Notes: generated by a model not told the origin, from the sequence alone. A stretch of DNA of 64,000 nt from Mycolicibacterium rhodesiae JS60 (GCA_000230935.2 AGIQ01000010.1:1-64000), one strand, 5' to 3'; positions 44,897 to 53,593 are shown, counted from the stretch's first letter. Made by a program: numbers and translations.

Positions 44897-46852
44897 TCAG
44901 GCGGCGGCCTCGCTGTGGAGTGCGGCGCGCAATCGTGTGCCGATCCATTCTCCGACTGGTGGGGAGACGGCGTTGCCGTATCCGTCGACCTGGTTGCGGG
45001 CGCTTCCCCAGACCACGAAGGTGCCTTGGTAGTCGGCGAAGTCGACGTCGAAGCCGCAGCCTCGTCCGATCTCGTGGGCGGCCATCATCCGGAAGTAGCA
45101 GTCCTCGAGCGTCAGGTCGGCGAGGACTGCGCGCCACTGGGCGGTGAGCACGGCGGTGGTGTCGCGCGAGGTGAGGGTGCCGAAGGGATCTGTTACCGGG
45201 TGTGGGGCGGTCTCGGTGCCGTGGCTGCCGTTCTGCTTGTACCAGCCCGAGAACAACACACCCTGCGTGACAGCCGATCCCACGGTGGTGCCGAGCGGAT
45301 CGCTGATCGGGTGTGCGCGGTACTTGGCCTCGTCGATCGAGCCGTTGTTCTTGATGACACCGGCTGCGGTGAGGACGCCTGGGATCTGGTCAGAGGTCAT
45401 GGTGGGCATCGGTTCGGCGTGTGCGGTGGGCACGGTGTTGCGGCGGAAGGGCAGGACGCCGCTGGAGACCATGCCCAGTGTCTCGGAGCCGCCTTGGGTG
45501 GGCAGGGGCTCGTTGGCACCGCGGGCGATGCCCTGGAAGTTGGCGACACCGAGCAGGACGGCTTTTTCGTGGGTGCTGGTGACGGTGTCCATCGGCTGGG
45601 TGATGTGCTTGCCGTCGCCGTTGTGGCGGTGCGCGGCGAGCGTCTGACCAGTTACCGCGACCGGTGGCGTGAGCAGCCCGGTGGTGTTGGTCGCGGTCTG
45701 CGCCCACAACGGTTGACTGAGATCGCGACTGCGGCAGTCTGATCCTGGGTGTTCGTAGGTGTTGCCAGCGGCGGCCATGAGGGCACCGGTCGACAGGACG
45801 GCGGTTTCTTGCTGGCTTGTCTGGGTGGCCAGTGGCTGCCACGGGTGACGTTCGGATCCGTGCACGGCCTTGGCTGGCATGAGGACCGCCGGGAACTCGG
45901 CGAACCGTTGGCGGCACCGCTCGGCACGAGCCATCGTGGCCGGGGCCAACGGCTTCTTGCGTTCACCGATACGGGTGCCAAGGTCGGTCAGATCGAGCGC
46001 GGCCAGCGACGGCGTCATCGGCGGAGTCACCACGGCGCGGCACCGCTCGCACCGGTAGTCGTATTGCTTGCCGTAACGCACTGAGCCGGTGGGAGGCACC
46101 CCGGTGCGCCAGGTCCACACTGCCTCGACCACACCGTCGCAGAGCGTGCACCACGCGGCCGGGCGGTGGTCGAGGTCTGGTGTGGGCAATCGTCGGTCCC
46201 ACATCGCGATGTACAGGCGGTCTCGCGACTGCGGCACACCGAAGAACATGCTGTTGAGGTAGAGGACTCGGTACTTGTAGCCCAGGTTCTCGAACTGTTT
46301 GAGCCACCAGCGGTAGGTGGACCCGTCGCCGATCTTGCGCTTGCCTGGGATCGCCGGTCCCCAGGACGTGAGTTCGGTGGTGCACTCGACGAGGATCAGG
46401 CGTGGGTGGTGCTGCGCGGCGTAGTGCAGCACACAGTTGGCTGTCGCGCGGTCACGCTCGGATCGGGTGACGCTGGCATCGAACTCGGGGTCGTCGAGGT
46501 CGAACAGTGACAGGCCTTGCTCGTATGCCTTTTGGGTGTTGGCCTGGGAGTGGTTGACACAACTGACGCCGGCGAGCAGGAGGTCGGCAGCGGGCAACTC
46601 GCGGGCGGAATGGTAGTTCGAGGACTCGGGGTCCACGAGGTCTGCGATCCAGTGCTCGGCGTCGGGGTGGTTGGCCTCGTGGACCTCGACCTTGTAGCGG
46701 TTGTGGTTGGCGGCCATGATCGTGGTGAAACCGGCCCGCTTGGCGCCTTGGGTGAAACCGCCGAACCCGGAAAACAGGTCGACTGCGATCAGGTCGTCGT
46801 GTGCGAACCGGCGGCGCTGGGTGGCGGGCCGGTGCTCAGCGGTCGCGCTCAT
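44897..46852 (-). CDS. DNA C5-cytosine methyltransferase
   Basis: The 651-residue product has motif I DLFSGFGGFTQG at about residues 25-36 and a motif IV-like GVSCVNHSQ in which the catalytic Cys is kept but the usual Pro-Cys-Gln is Ser-Cys-Val. Motif VI VECT, motif VIII QSRDRLYI and a C-terminal GYGNAVSPP for motifs IX-X are also present. A long variable region lies between VIII and IX. It should methylate cytosine at C5; the site is unknown. No partner nuclease is adjacent, so it may protect the plasmid from host restriction. The start ATG overlaps the previous stop (ATGA). It is the last gene of the operon led by 48588. Confidence 0.88.
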   Translation of the reverse strand: MSATAEHRPATQRRRFAHDDLIAVDLFSGFGGFTQGAKRAGFTTIMAANHNRYKVEVHEANHPDAEHWIADLVDPESSNYHSARELPAADLLLAGVSCVNHSQANTQKAYEQGLSLFDLDDPEFDASVTRSERDRATANCVLHYAAQHHPRLILVECTTELTSWGPAIPGKRKIGDGSTYRWWLKQFENLGYKYRVLYLNSMFFGVPQSRDRLYIAMWDRRLPTPDLDHRPAAWCTLCDGVVEAVWTWRTGVPPTGSVRYGKQYDYRCERCRAVVTPPMTPSLAALDLTDLGTRIGERKKPLAPATMARAERCRQRFAEFPAVLMPAKAVHGSERHPWQPLATQTSQQETAVLSTGALMAAAGNTYEHPGSDCRSRDLSQPLWAQTATNTTGLLTPPVAVTGQTLAAHRHNGDGKHITQPMDTVTSTHEKAVLLGVANFQGIARGANEPLPTQGGSETLGMVSSGVLPFRRNTVPTAHAEPMPTMTSDQIPGVLTAAGVIKNNGSIDEAKYRAHPISDPLGTTVGSAVTQGVLFSGWYKQNGSHGTETAPHPVTDPFGTLTSRDTTAVLTAQWRAVLADLTLEDCYFRMMAAHEIGRGCGFDVDFADYQGTFVVWGSARNQVDGYGNAVSPPVGEWIGTRLRAALHSEAAA

Positions 46853-47178
46853 CGGTTCACCGCCGCATCGGTGGCGGTGACGACCGGTGTGGCATCGTCG
46901 GATGCCTCCGGGCCGATCTCGTTTCGGGGCTCCCACTGCTGGGCGGCTGGGTCGTACTGGCCGAGGGTGATGGTGGGGTGCCCGGCGTCCGCGTCGTGGC
47001 GGATGTAGAGCGAGCCGTACAGGCGCCCGTTGATGGTCAGATAGAGGTTGCCTTCGTATGCGGCTTCGTCGAAGTCGCCGTATTCGTTTGCGGTGCCGAG
47101 GTCGACGGTGACCGGAACGCCAGCGCCGGAGTCGATTTCGACGGTGGTGGGCGGCTGTTGGCAAGGGGTGGTTGTCAT
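46849..47178 (-). CDS. Small hypothetical protein
   Basis: This 109-residue protein starts at ATG 47178, with AAAGGAC 9 bases upstream; an upstream in-frame extension is Arg/Pro-rich and spurious. It has a beta-rich middle (GNLYLTINGRLYGSLYIRHD) and no motif. The stop overlaps the methyltransferase start (ATGA), so the pair is co-translated. Function unknown. Confidence 0.6.
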   Translation of the reverse strand: MTTTPCQQPPTTVEIDSGAGVPVTVDLGTANEYGDFDEAAYEGNLYLTINGRLYGSLYIRHDADAGHPTITLGQYDPAAQQWEPRNEIGPEASDDATPVVTATDAAVNR

Positions 47179-47207
47179 CGCAGTGTGTCCTTTGGTGGCA
47201 GTGGTTA

Positions 47208-47750
47208 TCAGCGGAGGTTGGCGAACAGGTCGAGCTGGACGGCGGTAGCGGGGTGGAGGGCTTGGCGCAGCAGTGTTTGCGACCAGGTGCGCAGTTCGGC
47301 GGCGCGGCGGCGGTGCTCGGCGTCCTCGTCGTCGCTGGGGTGGTGGCGGGTGCAGGGCCCGCTGTGGGCGTTGGGGGCGGTGTGCGCGTAGGGGCAGTAG
47401 CACCATTGGTGGGTGCGCGCGCGCTCGGCGCTGTGGGCGTCGAGGCACTGGCGAAGCTCGGCGTGCAGGCCGGGGGGCAGGCTGCGGCCGAGGTTGCGGA
47501 CCTGGGCGGCGGTGACTCTGACGCGAACGTTGTCTTGGCCGGGGCTGACGAATTTGTCGGCGACGGTCCAGTAGCTGGTCATCCAGTCCGGGGCGCCGTC
47601 GGGGGCGGTGGGTCCCGAGGCTCCTCCGGCCCTGGCGAGTAGAGCCCGCATCGCGCGGTCGTCGATCATGGCCTCCAGCAGCATGGTTCCGTTGGAGCGT
47701 GCAACGAAGGCGATGAGGTGGCGCTGCTCTGCGCTCAGAGGTGCGGGCAT
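47208..47750 (-). CDS. Hypothetical protein with His/Cys cluster
   Basis: The 180-residue product begins at ATG 47750, within the end of the redoxin gene (16-base overlap). Helical N-terminal and C-terminal parts flank a CYCPYAHTAPNAHSGPC segment (about residues 117-133) that could bind a metal. The last residues (DLFANLR) are typical of phage-encoded proteins. Family not recognised. Confidence 0.55.
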   Translation of the reverse strand: MPAPLSAEQRHLIAFVARSNGTMLLEAMIDDRAMRALLARAGGASGPTAPDGAPDWMTSYWTVADKFVSPGQDNVRVRVTAAQVRNLGRSLPPGLHAELRQCLDAHSAERARTHQWCYCPYAHTAPNAHSGPCTRHHPSDDEDAEHRRRAAELRTWSQTLLRQALHPATAVQLDLFANLR

Positions 47751-47992
47751 GACATTGCCTGTGCCAGCTGGCGGATCACCGCGTCCACGCGGTCGGGCCG
47801 GTGACCGGCCCAGGACTGCCCGTCGGCGATGACCACGGGCACGCTGCGGTAGCCGAGGTCTGCCAGCAGTTGTGCGGCGGCGGTGTCGGCGGAGACGTCG
47901 ATGGTGTCGATGCGCACGTCGGCTTTGTCGAACTGACGGGCGGTGGCGCGGCATTGCACGCATCCGGGCTTGGTGTAGAGGGTGATGGTCAT
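47735..47992 (-). CDS. NrdH-like glutaredoxin/thioredoxin-fold protein
   Basis: The 85-residue protein begins TLYTKPGCVQC, with the CxxC redox site at residues about 11-14, and has the SVPVV cis-proline motif at about residue 52. This is the compact NrdH-redoxin plan. NrdH donates electrons to class Ib ribonucleotide reductase; no reductase is in the window, so it may work with host enzymes. Start ATG 47992 has GGAG upstream. It overlaps the next gene of the operon. Confidence 0.8.
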   Translation of the reverse strand: MTITLYTKPGCVQCRATARQFDKADVRIDTIDVSADTAAAQLLADLGYRSVPVVIADGQSWAGHRPDRVDAVIRQLAQAMSCPHL

Positions 47993-48039
47993 CGCGGTTT
48001 CTCCGTCTTGCTCGTTGAGGTGGGTGCTTTCGGTGTCGA

Positions 48040-48588
48040 TCACGGCTGCGACCCTCGATCGATGTCGCCTTCGGTGAAGGTGAAGGTGTTGCCCTGGCTG
48101 TCGCGCATCGCGTACCAGTAGCTGGCCTTGGACCAGGCCGTCGTCCAGTCGCTGCGCTCCCAGCGCAGGACATTCCACAGATCGCGGTCGGCGCCGCCGG
48201 GGTGAAACGCCGCTCCGGACTCGGGCCGGTAGAAGTGGTTGAGCACGGCAATGAGCGCCTCAACGGAGTCGGCTTCGGCGGCGATGGCGTCCAGGGCCGC
48301 GTGGTAGAGCGTCCAGTAGTCGCCCTCCAGTAGCCGCGCCTCACACTCGGTGCAGGTCTGATTGAGGGCTTCGGCGGCCGGAATCGGTGTCGGGAAAACG
48401 TCACTGGCCACTGCGGCGCGGTCGATGCGGCGCTGCTGGGCAACGACATCGAGGACGTGCTCGGTGTCGTCGTACTCCGCGCCTTCGGTGATCGGCAGGA
48501 TCGCCGCCTGGGTACATGTCGGGCACAGCAGGCGCCCGTGGTCGTGGTAGGCCGCCACGGTGCGGGTGAGCGGTTGCGGTTCGGGCAT
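48040..48588 (-). CDS. Zinc-ribbon hypothetical protein, first gene of the methyltransferase operon
   Basis: The 182-residue product has two CxxC pairs, CPTC at residues about 22-25 and CTEC at about 79-82, that would form a split zinc ribbon. A Trp/Tyr-rich C-terminal domain follows. Start ATG 48588 has GAGAGGAA upstream and lies 31 bases below a -10 TAGGCT within one of the repeated operators. It leads the operon 48588-44897 (ribbon protein, redoxin, two unknowns, cytosine methyltransferase). Function unknown. Confidence 0.6.
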   Translation of the reverse strand: MPEPQPLTRTVAAYHDHGRLLCPTCTQAAILPITEGAEYDDTEHVLDVVAQQRRIDRAAVASDVFPTPIPAAEALNQTCTECEARLLEGDYWTLYHAALDAIAAEADSVEALIAVLNHFYRPESGAAFHPGGADRDLWNVLRWERSDWTTAWSKASYWYAMRDSQGNTFTFTEGDIDRGSQP

Positions 48589-48608
48589 CGGGGTTCCTCT
48601 CGCGGAGT

Positions 48609-48651
48609 GGATGGCTATAGCCTACCACAGAACGGGAGGGTTTAGCCACCC
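48609..48651 (-). promoter_or_regulatory. Promoter with two dyad operators (regulon sites 1 and 2)
   Basis: Two dyads, GGATGGCTATAGCCTACC (48609-48626) and GGAGGGTTTAGCCACCC (48635-48651), have centres about 25 bp apart. On the minus strand the -35 TGGCTA (48648-48643) lies in one and the -10 TAGGCT (48624-48619) in the other, with an 18-bp spacer. The same layout occurs at 51509 and 53899. Confidence 0.7.
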
Positions 48652-49117
48652 ATTAGCGGGGGGAAATCGTCGGTACGCCAGAATGTTTGGGATTGTCCGG
48701 GAGGAATCACGGAGGGTTGCCGTGGATATGCATCGCGTGCGCAGGGCGTGGAATCGTCGCGTTCCCGGATGGGGTGTCCGGGTTCACGGCCGTCGTCAGC
48801 CTGGCCACCGTTGCTCTCAATGCTTCGACTTCGGTCACCCCCTCGGGAACGGAGGGCAGCGACAATTCGCTACCACCTCGTGTTCTCCTCGGCCTTGTGG
48901 TGGCTCTCGATGCGCAATCGCGCGTCGCGAGTTCGCCCGGCGCGGCCAACGATGGTCGGTCGGCTGGGCCTGGGTGCAGCACCGCCCCTTCCCGTTGGCG
49001 GTGGAACGGACATGGCCTGGCCAAAACGGGCCTCGGTGTCGTGGTCGAGTACGTCGGGCGTGGGGCGTGGGTGAACCGGCGTATACGTCCCGCCGTGTCA
49101 GCGCGGTGATGGCGAGG
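48652..49117. other. Region without a convincing gene
   Basis: About 466 bases between the operator and the next minus-strand gene hold overlapping open frames on both strands. One minus frame (48707-49024) has a plausible helical middle (TEVEALRATVARL) but lacks a ribosome site and is Arg/Pro-rich at its start. It may be a decayed gene. No repeat or RNA gene is seen. Confidence 0.4.
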
Positions 49118-49624
49118 TCAGGTGTAGAGGTGGTCGCGGCGGTCGGCGCAGTCTCCGCAGTAGCCGTCGAATCCTTCTCCGTCGTCGAGCGGGTTGGTGC
49201 AGCCGTGGGTGGCACAGTGATCGCAGCGGGGGCAGAGCCGGTTGTGCCCACGCAGGGGTAGGTCGCACAGGTCGCAGAACTCGGCGTCGGGCCAGGCGTG
49301 GTGGCAGGCGGCCGGCGCGTCGGGGTGGTCGAGGTCGATGAGCACGGTGGCGATGATGTGCAGTTCGTCCGGTGTCAGTGCGCGGCAGCGTGGATCGGTG
49401 CTGGTGCCCAGGTACCAGGCGGTGCGGTCGGTCCAGATCCGCACGTAGGGGCCGGCGGTGCGGTTCTGCTCGGCGGCGGTGCGGGTGGGGTGGGTGCTGA
49501 TGACGTCGTCGGCGGTGTTGACGATCGCCCACCGGCGGGTGGCGAGCTTGCGGACGGTCCAGTCGTGTGGCGGGTTGCTGAAGTGGTGGCGCACGCTGTC
49601 GGCGAAGCGGTCGGGGATGGGCAT
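49118..49624 (-). CDS. Multi-zinc-knuckle hypothetical protein
   Basis: The 168-residue protein has a cysteine-rich C-terminus with CDLC, CPRCDHC, C and CGDC spaced over about 45 residues (about 115-162), consistent with two zinc knuckles. Start ATG 49624 has AAAGGAA 8 bases upstream. It is last in an operon that begins at 51493. Such knuckle proteins are common in mycobacterial phages and plasmids; the role is unknown. Confidence 0.6.
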   Translation of the reverse strand: MPIPDRFADSVRHHFSNPPHDWTVRKLATRRWAIVNTADDVISTHPTRTAAEQNRTAGPYVRIWTDRTAWYLGTSTDPRCRALTPDELHIIATVLIDLDHPDAPAACHHAWPDAEFCDLCDLPLRGHNRLCPRCDHCATHGCTNPLDDGEGFDGYCGDCADRRDHLYT

Positions 49625-49679
49625 GTGTGGGTTCCTTTGTGCGGTTGGGTGTTTGGGCTTGCTGCGTGTCGGCGTGGTT

Positions 49680-50123
49680 TCAGGTGCGGCGGATGTGCCA
49701 TCCCAGTGCGGTGGGCACGACCTGGCGGCGCGGGTAGGTGATGGGCAGCAGGTTGGTGTAGTGCCACTGCACGAGGACACCGCGATCGGTGACGGCATCG
49801 ACGGTGCCGGCGAGGCGGCCAACACCGGGCTGGATGGCCGAGATGGGGTCGCCGGGGCTGGGCAGCGTCGGGCCGGTGTAGGCCAGGTCGGTGGGGTCCT
49901 CGCCGGTCAGGGCGCAGCGGGCGGCGACGTCGGGGACGAAGTGGGCGACCAGCTCGTCGGCGACGTCGATGACGGCCTGTCGGCTGATGGCGGGATTGAG
50001 GTCGTCGTGCCCGGCTCTGGCCTCGGCTTCGTAGAGGTCGTCGCGGGCGACGAAGTAGGCGCCGAGTAGCTCGCGCAGGGTGTCATCGGGGATGGCAGGC
50101 AGGACTGGGGCGGGGGTGGTCAT
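49680..50123 (-). CDS. Hypothetical protein
   Basis: The 147-residue product starts at ATG 50123 with GAAGGAG upstream (the frame is open further but Arg/Pro-rich). A helical N-terminal half is followed by a small beta section (about residues 105-140) resembling a short SH3-like or Tudor-like strand set. No motif identifies it. It is the third gene of the operon 51493-49118. Confidence 0.55.
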   Translation of the reverse strand: MTTPAPVLPAIPDDTLRELLGAYFVARDDLYEAEARAGHDDLNPAISRQAVIDVADELVAHFVPDVAARCALTGEDPTDLAYTGPTLPSPGDPISAIQPGVGRLAGTVDAVTDRGVLVQWHYTNLLPITYPRRQVVPTALGWHIRRT

Positions 50124-50143
50124 GGTGGGCTCCTTCGGCGGGC

Positions 50144-50551
50144 TCAGTCGTTGACGGCTTCGGCGGCAGCCGCGACGTCCTCGAGGAGTCGGGCGCGTTG
50201 GTCGTCGAGGTGGTTGAGGGATCTCTGATCGACGGTGTGCCATGCGGCGGCTCGCTGTGTGCGCAGCGCAGCCAGTTGCGCCAGCGCCCGGTCGAGGGCG
50301 GGCAGAGGGTCGGTTTCACGTTTGACGTGGGTGGTGACGAGTTCGAGGTATTCGACGAGTTCGCGGCGGCTGCCGGTGAGGGATAGGCCGTCGCCGCTTT
50401 CGTTGGTGAGGTCGAGGACGAACACCGGCGCGCAGGTTCGTTCGTCGGGCCGGTGCTGTTGCTCGTGGTAGTCGCCGGCTTCGTGGATGTCGGCTTGGCG
50501 CAGGGTGTAGAGGGCGCCGCGGGCGTGTCCGTGTTCGATGTGGTTGCTCAT
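50144..50551 (-). CDS. Hypothetical protein
   Basis: This 135-residue protein starts at ATG 50551 with AGAAGGAG upstream. A His-rich N-terminus (residues 4-35) leads to a strand (APVFVLDL) and a long C-terminal coiled region (about 85-133). Many mycobacterial phages encode similar small proteins of unknown function. It lies 69 bases below the PP-loop gene and is probably co-transcribed. Confidence 0.55.
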   Translation of the reverse strand: MSNHIEHGHARGALYTLRQADIHEAGDYHEQQHRPDERTCAPVFVLDLTNESGDGLSLTGSRRELVEYLELVTTHVKRETDPLPALDRALAQLAALRTQRAAAWHTVDQRSLNHLDDQRARLLEDVAAAAEAVND

Positions 50552-50620
50552 GATTGGGTGTCTCCTTCTCGTGGTGGGTGAATGATGTTCGCGGGCATGG
50601 CAGCTCCTGTCTGGGTACGG

Positions 50621-51493
50621 TCATGCCCGGATGGGATGCAGGTCCGCGAGTGCGATGAAGGCACCCTGTTGACCGGCGTGGGATTCGGCGATGATGTCGG
50701 CCATCGACAGGTCGGCGCGGAATCGGTGACCGGTCTGGGCTTCGACGTCGGCGTAGCGGCGGGCCAGCGTGGGGTTCAGGCGCGCTGAGCACACCAGGTC
50801 GGCGCGGGATGCCAAGACGCAGAACCGGCACGACAGGCGCGACATGCCTTCGACGTAGGCCCGGTGGGGACGGGTGCCGGCGGCGCGGATCCGTTCCCAG
50901 ACCTGGCTGGTGGACCAGTGGTGGATGGGGTACCAGTCATCAACGCGGCGTCGCCCGTTGGAGGCCGAGGTGTTGGGGGAGTAGGCCAGTCGGCGGGCGC
51001 GGGCGCTGCTCTCCTCGGCGCGAAGGCCCATGACGTTGAGCAGGTGCACGGGGCGGCCGGTGATCTGGCCGCCGTCGCGCAGCTCGGCGACCAGCTTGGT
51101 CATCACCTTGCGGATCGGACCACGCTTGAAATCCGATGTGCACCAGCGCTGGGACGCGCTGGGCCAAAGTCCGCGTCGCTGGACGTGGTCGAGAATCGTG
51201 TAGAGGGATCCGTCGCGTTCGCGGCGGGCCAGTTCGAATCGCAGGCCGTAGTGGGCGGCGTGCTCGGCGGCGAGGTCGGGCACACCGTCCCACTCGGCCT
51301 CGCCCAGATCGGCGTGCACCACTACGACGCGGTCCAGGACTCGGGCCTGGCGAGCCGCGGCGACTACCACATCGAGGCTGGCCTGCGAGTCCTTTCCGGC
51401 GCTGGAGTTGACCAAGATGATGTCGTAGCAACACAAGTCGGGCGCGTCAGCGGCGGTGACGGTTGCCTGGTGGCCCTCGATGGTGGCGGTCAT
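50621..51493 (-). CDS. PP-loop ATPase, PAPS-reductase/DndC-like
   Basis: The 290-residue product has an SxGKDS PP-loop (NSSAGKDSQAS, about residues 29-39) and cysteines in RWCTSDFK (about 115) and SCRFC (about 212-216). The latter resembles the iron-sulfur cysteine set of PAPS reductases and DndC-type proteins. Such enzymes activate a substrate by adenylation for sulfur transfer or reduction. Phages often carry free-standing members whose substrate is unknown. It is divergent from a second PP-loop gene across a shared 62-bp palindromic promoter. DndB, DndD or DndE partners are not seen, so DNA phosphorothioation is not supported by itself. Confidence 0.75.
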   Translation of the reverse strand: MTATIEGHQATVTAADAPDLCCYDIILVNSSAGKDSQASLDVVVAAARQARVLDRVVVVHADLGEAEWDGVPDLAAEHAAHYGLRFELARRERDGSLYTILDHVQRRGLWPSASQRWCTSDFKRGPIRKVMTKLVAELRDGGQITGRPVHLLNVMGLRAEESSARARRLAYSPNTSASNGRRRVDDWYPIHHWSTSQVWERIRAAGTRPHRAYVEGMSRLSCRFCVLASRADLVCSARLNPTLARRYADVEAQTGHRFRADLSMADIIAESHAGQQGAFIALADLHPIRA

Positions 51494-51508
51494 GGCGGGC
51501 TGTCGATC

Positions 51509-51570
51509 CTTCCTTAGTGGGTGGCTTTAGCCTACCATGGATGGTAGGCTAAAGCCACCCACTAAGGAAG
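51509..51570. promoter_or_regulatory. 62-bp near-perfect palindrome: divergent promoter with two operators
   Basis: Arms of 30 bp (51509-51538 and 51541-51570) are perfect inverted copies around a GG centre. Each contains one dyad: GGGTGGCTTTAGCCTACC (51519-51536) and GGTAGGCTAAAGCCACCC (51543-51560). On each strand TGGCTT and TAGGCT are 17 bp apart (plus: 51522-51527 and 51545-51550), so one operator covers the -35 of one gene and the -10 of the other. The two PP-loop genes should be strictly co-regulated. Confidence 0.8.
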
Positions 51571-51585
51571 ATTTTGGAGGTACCG

Positions 51586-52776
51586 GTGTCCGGCACACAG
51601 GCAACGGAAGTGCAGATTCCAGGGATCGACGACGGCACTCGACGTCCGTCGGTGGTGGTGTCCTACGGGCTCGGGCTGGACAGCACCTGCCTGTTGCTGC
51701 GGTGGTTGACCGAGCCGCAGACACGGGACTTCGACCTGGCCGACATGGTGGTCGTGACCGCGATGACCGGTGACGAATTTTCCTCCACTGCACGGGATGT
51801 CGAGACCTACATCTTGCCGATCTTTCGCCGACTCGCGATTCGCTACATCCAATGTGCGCGGTCCGATCGGACCACCACGACCAGTGGGGACGGGGTGGTG
51901 ATCCTCGACGACTCGACCTGCCCGCAGCGTCTGCACATCGACGGGGCCTACCGCCTGTCGACCGAGATGATCACTGCTGGCACGGTTCCTCAGCTCGGCG
52001 GAGCCCGCAAGTGCTCGGTTCACGCGAAGGGGTGGGCGCTCGATCCGGTAATCAACATGGTCACCGGCGGGCAGCCCTACCGGCACGTCATCGGTTTCGA
52101 GGCCGGTGAGCAGCGACGGGCGGACAAGGACCGGCTGTACAACAATTCACGCCGCACAGGCTGGTATCCGTTGATCGAGCTGGGGATGGATCGTCAGGCG
52201 TGCGCTGCGTATGTGCGGGCCAAACTGGGGACGTCCTGGTTCAAGAGCTGCTGCACGTTCTGTGTGTATGCCATGTCGACGGCCGCGGGTCGGGCAAATA
52301 TGGTGCAGCGCTACCGCCGGGAGCCGCTGGCCGGCGCGCAGGCGATGTTCATGGAGGCGGTGTCGTGTCGACTCAACGAACGCCAAACTCTCATCGCGGG
52401 AAGCAGTGTCGCCCAGATGATCTCCGAGGCCGGACTGGTCGAGGTCGAGGTGGCCTTCCAGCGGCTGATGGATGAGACCGAGTTCGCAGTGTATGAGGTG
52501 CGCCGGGTCACCCCGGCTGGTCGTGAGGGCCGTAGGGGAGTCACGGCGCGGTCGGTGCGCCGCCTGGCGTGCGGGTCACAAGCCGAGATGAATGCCCGCC
52601 TGGCCGAGCTTCCTGGCCGCCGCGATGTCGGTGCTGATCGCATCGTGCGCCACCGGCTTGCGGCGGCGGCGAACTGTGAGCACCTCTTCGTCGTCGCTCC
52701 GGCGGTGGTCGACGACAAGCAACGTCCCTCGTTCGAGACGCTGTGGGCGCAGGCCAACGGCGACTCCCTATTCTGA
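51586..52776 (+). CDS. PP-loop ATPase, PAPS-reductase-like (second, divergent)
   Basis: The 396-residue product has the PP-loop variant SYGLGLDSTCLL (about residues 26-37), where the usual SGGxDS reads GLGLDS. Cysteines occur in ARKCSVHAK (about 143-151) and CCTFC (about 222-226), again a PAPS-reductase/DndC-like cluster. The start is GTG 51586, 7 bases after GGAGG; a TTG at 51574 is in frame but lies on the ribosome site. It is larger than its divergent neighbour, with an extra C-terminal domain. The two may form a pair acting on the same nucleotide or nucleic acid; this is inference. Confidence 0.72.
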   Translation: MSGTQATEVQIPGIDDGTRRPSVVVSYGLGLDSTCLLLRWLTEPQTRDFDLADMVVVTAMTGDEFSSTARDVETYILPIFRRLAIRYIQCARSDRTTTTSGDGVVILDDSTCPQRLHIDGAYRLSTEMITAGTVPQLGGARKCSVHAKGWALDPVINMVTGGQPYRHVIGFEAGEQRRADKDRLYNNSRRTGWYPLIELGMDRQACAAYVRAKLGTSWFKSCCTFCVYAMSTAAGRANMVQRYRREPLAGAQAMFMEAVSCRLNERQTLIAGSSVAQMISEAGLVEVEVAFQRLMDETEFAVYEVRRVTPAGREGRRGVTARSVRRLACGSQAEMNARLAELPGRRDVGADRIVRHRLAAAANCEHLFVVAPAVVDDKQRPSFETLWAQANGDSLF

Positions 52777-53046
52777 CTTTTTCACCCCGGCCGCCCGGCC
52801 TGGCTTCGGCCATCACTGCCTTCGACGGTATTCCTCGCGTCGAGGCGCACGTTCTGCGATCGGGGCACGGCCCGCAGCGCAGCGTGTGGATCGCGGCGGC
52901 GCAGCGCGGCGGGCCTCGGTGCAGACCGCCCCTCACATCACCGCCCAGCAGGGCGCGGCCCGCGAGGCAGGACTTTGGCTTGGGGCGGGGAAGGAACCTT
53001 GAGTGGGTGTGTAGGCGGCGAGGGGCGGGGTTTGGGCCGGTCAGAG
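52777..53046. other. 270-bp gap between convergent genes
   Basis: This G+C-rich stretch lies between the PP-loop gene and the convergent 53047 gene. The start, just after the stop, has CTTTTTC and the short repeat GGCCGCCCGGCC, which could help termination. No gene with a ribosome site is seen. Confidence 0.4.
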
Positions 53047-53469
53047 CTATCCGGTGCGCAGGATGTCGGTGACGCGCCACTGCACCGCGGCCCAGTCCTC
53101 CTTGGGGAGGGCGTCGACCTTGGGGGACCATCCGGCGTCGGCGTCGATCTGGGAGCGCAGTTCGGTGAAGCAGGTGACTTGGCGGATGGTGCCCTGGTTG
53201 ACCAGGGTGCCGATCTGGGCGACGACCTCGTGTGCAACGCGGTCGATTGCCAGCCAGTAGTCCACGGGTCGGCCGGTTTCGGGATGCAGGTCGATGTGGC
53301 GCATGAGGTGGTGGCCGACGAAGGTCTTGCCGTTGGTGTAGCGGACGCGGGCTAAGGGCTGGCGGTCGGACGGGGAGACCGCGGCGTAGGGCTTGACTGC
53401 GGCGACGTACACCTCGTCGCTGGCGGGGGCCTGCTGGGACTCGGGTGGGATGTAGTCGAACGGGTTCAT
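53047..53469 (-). CDS. Hypothetical protein downstream of the XRE regulator
   Basis: This 140-residue protein is read from ATG 53469 (MNPFDYIPPES). Two strands (ARVRYTNGKTFVGHHLMRHI) and a helical C-terminus are visible, with no motif. A longer form from ATG 53586 would follow the regulator stop by 7 bases and is possible. It probably shares the regulator's promoter. Function unknown. Confidence 0.5.
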   Translation of the reverse strand: MNPFDYIPPESQQAPASDEVYVAAVKPYAAVSPSDRQPLARVRYTNGKTFVGHHLMRHIDLHPETGRPVDYWLAIDRVAHEVVAQIGTLVNQGTIRQVTCFTELRSQIDADAGWSPKVDALPKEDWAAVQWRVTDILRTG

Positions 53470-53593
53470 GGCCTCAGCGCTGCTTTCAGCGGGTCGATGC
53501 CGCGCCCCGGCGTGTGCGGCGCGTCGTGCCGGCGGGTCGGTGTGCTGCTGTGCATAGTCGATCTTTACCAGCAGCCTCTGACACATCCGCCGG

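Noticed and set aside
48707..49024. 105-codon minus-strand open frame with a short coiled segment
   Set aside because: No ribosome site and an Arg/Pro-rich start; kept only as a note on the gap.
50621..52776. A Dnd phosphorothioation system
   Set aside because: Only the DndC-like type of protein is present; DndB, DndD and DndE are not seen in the window.
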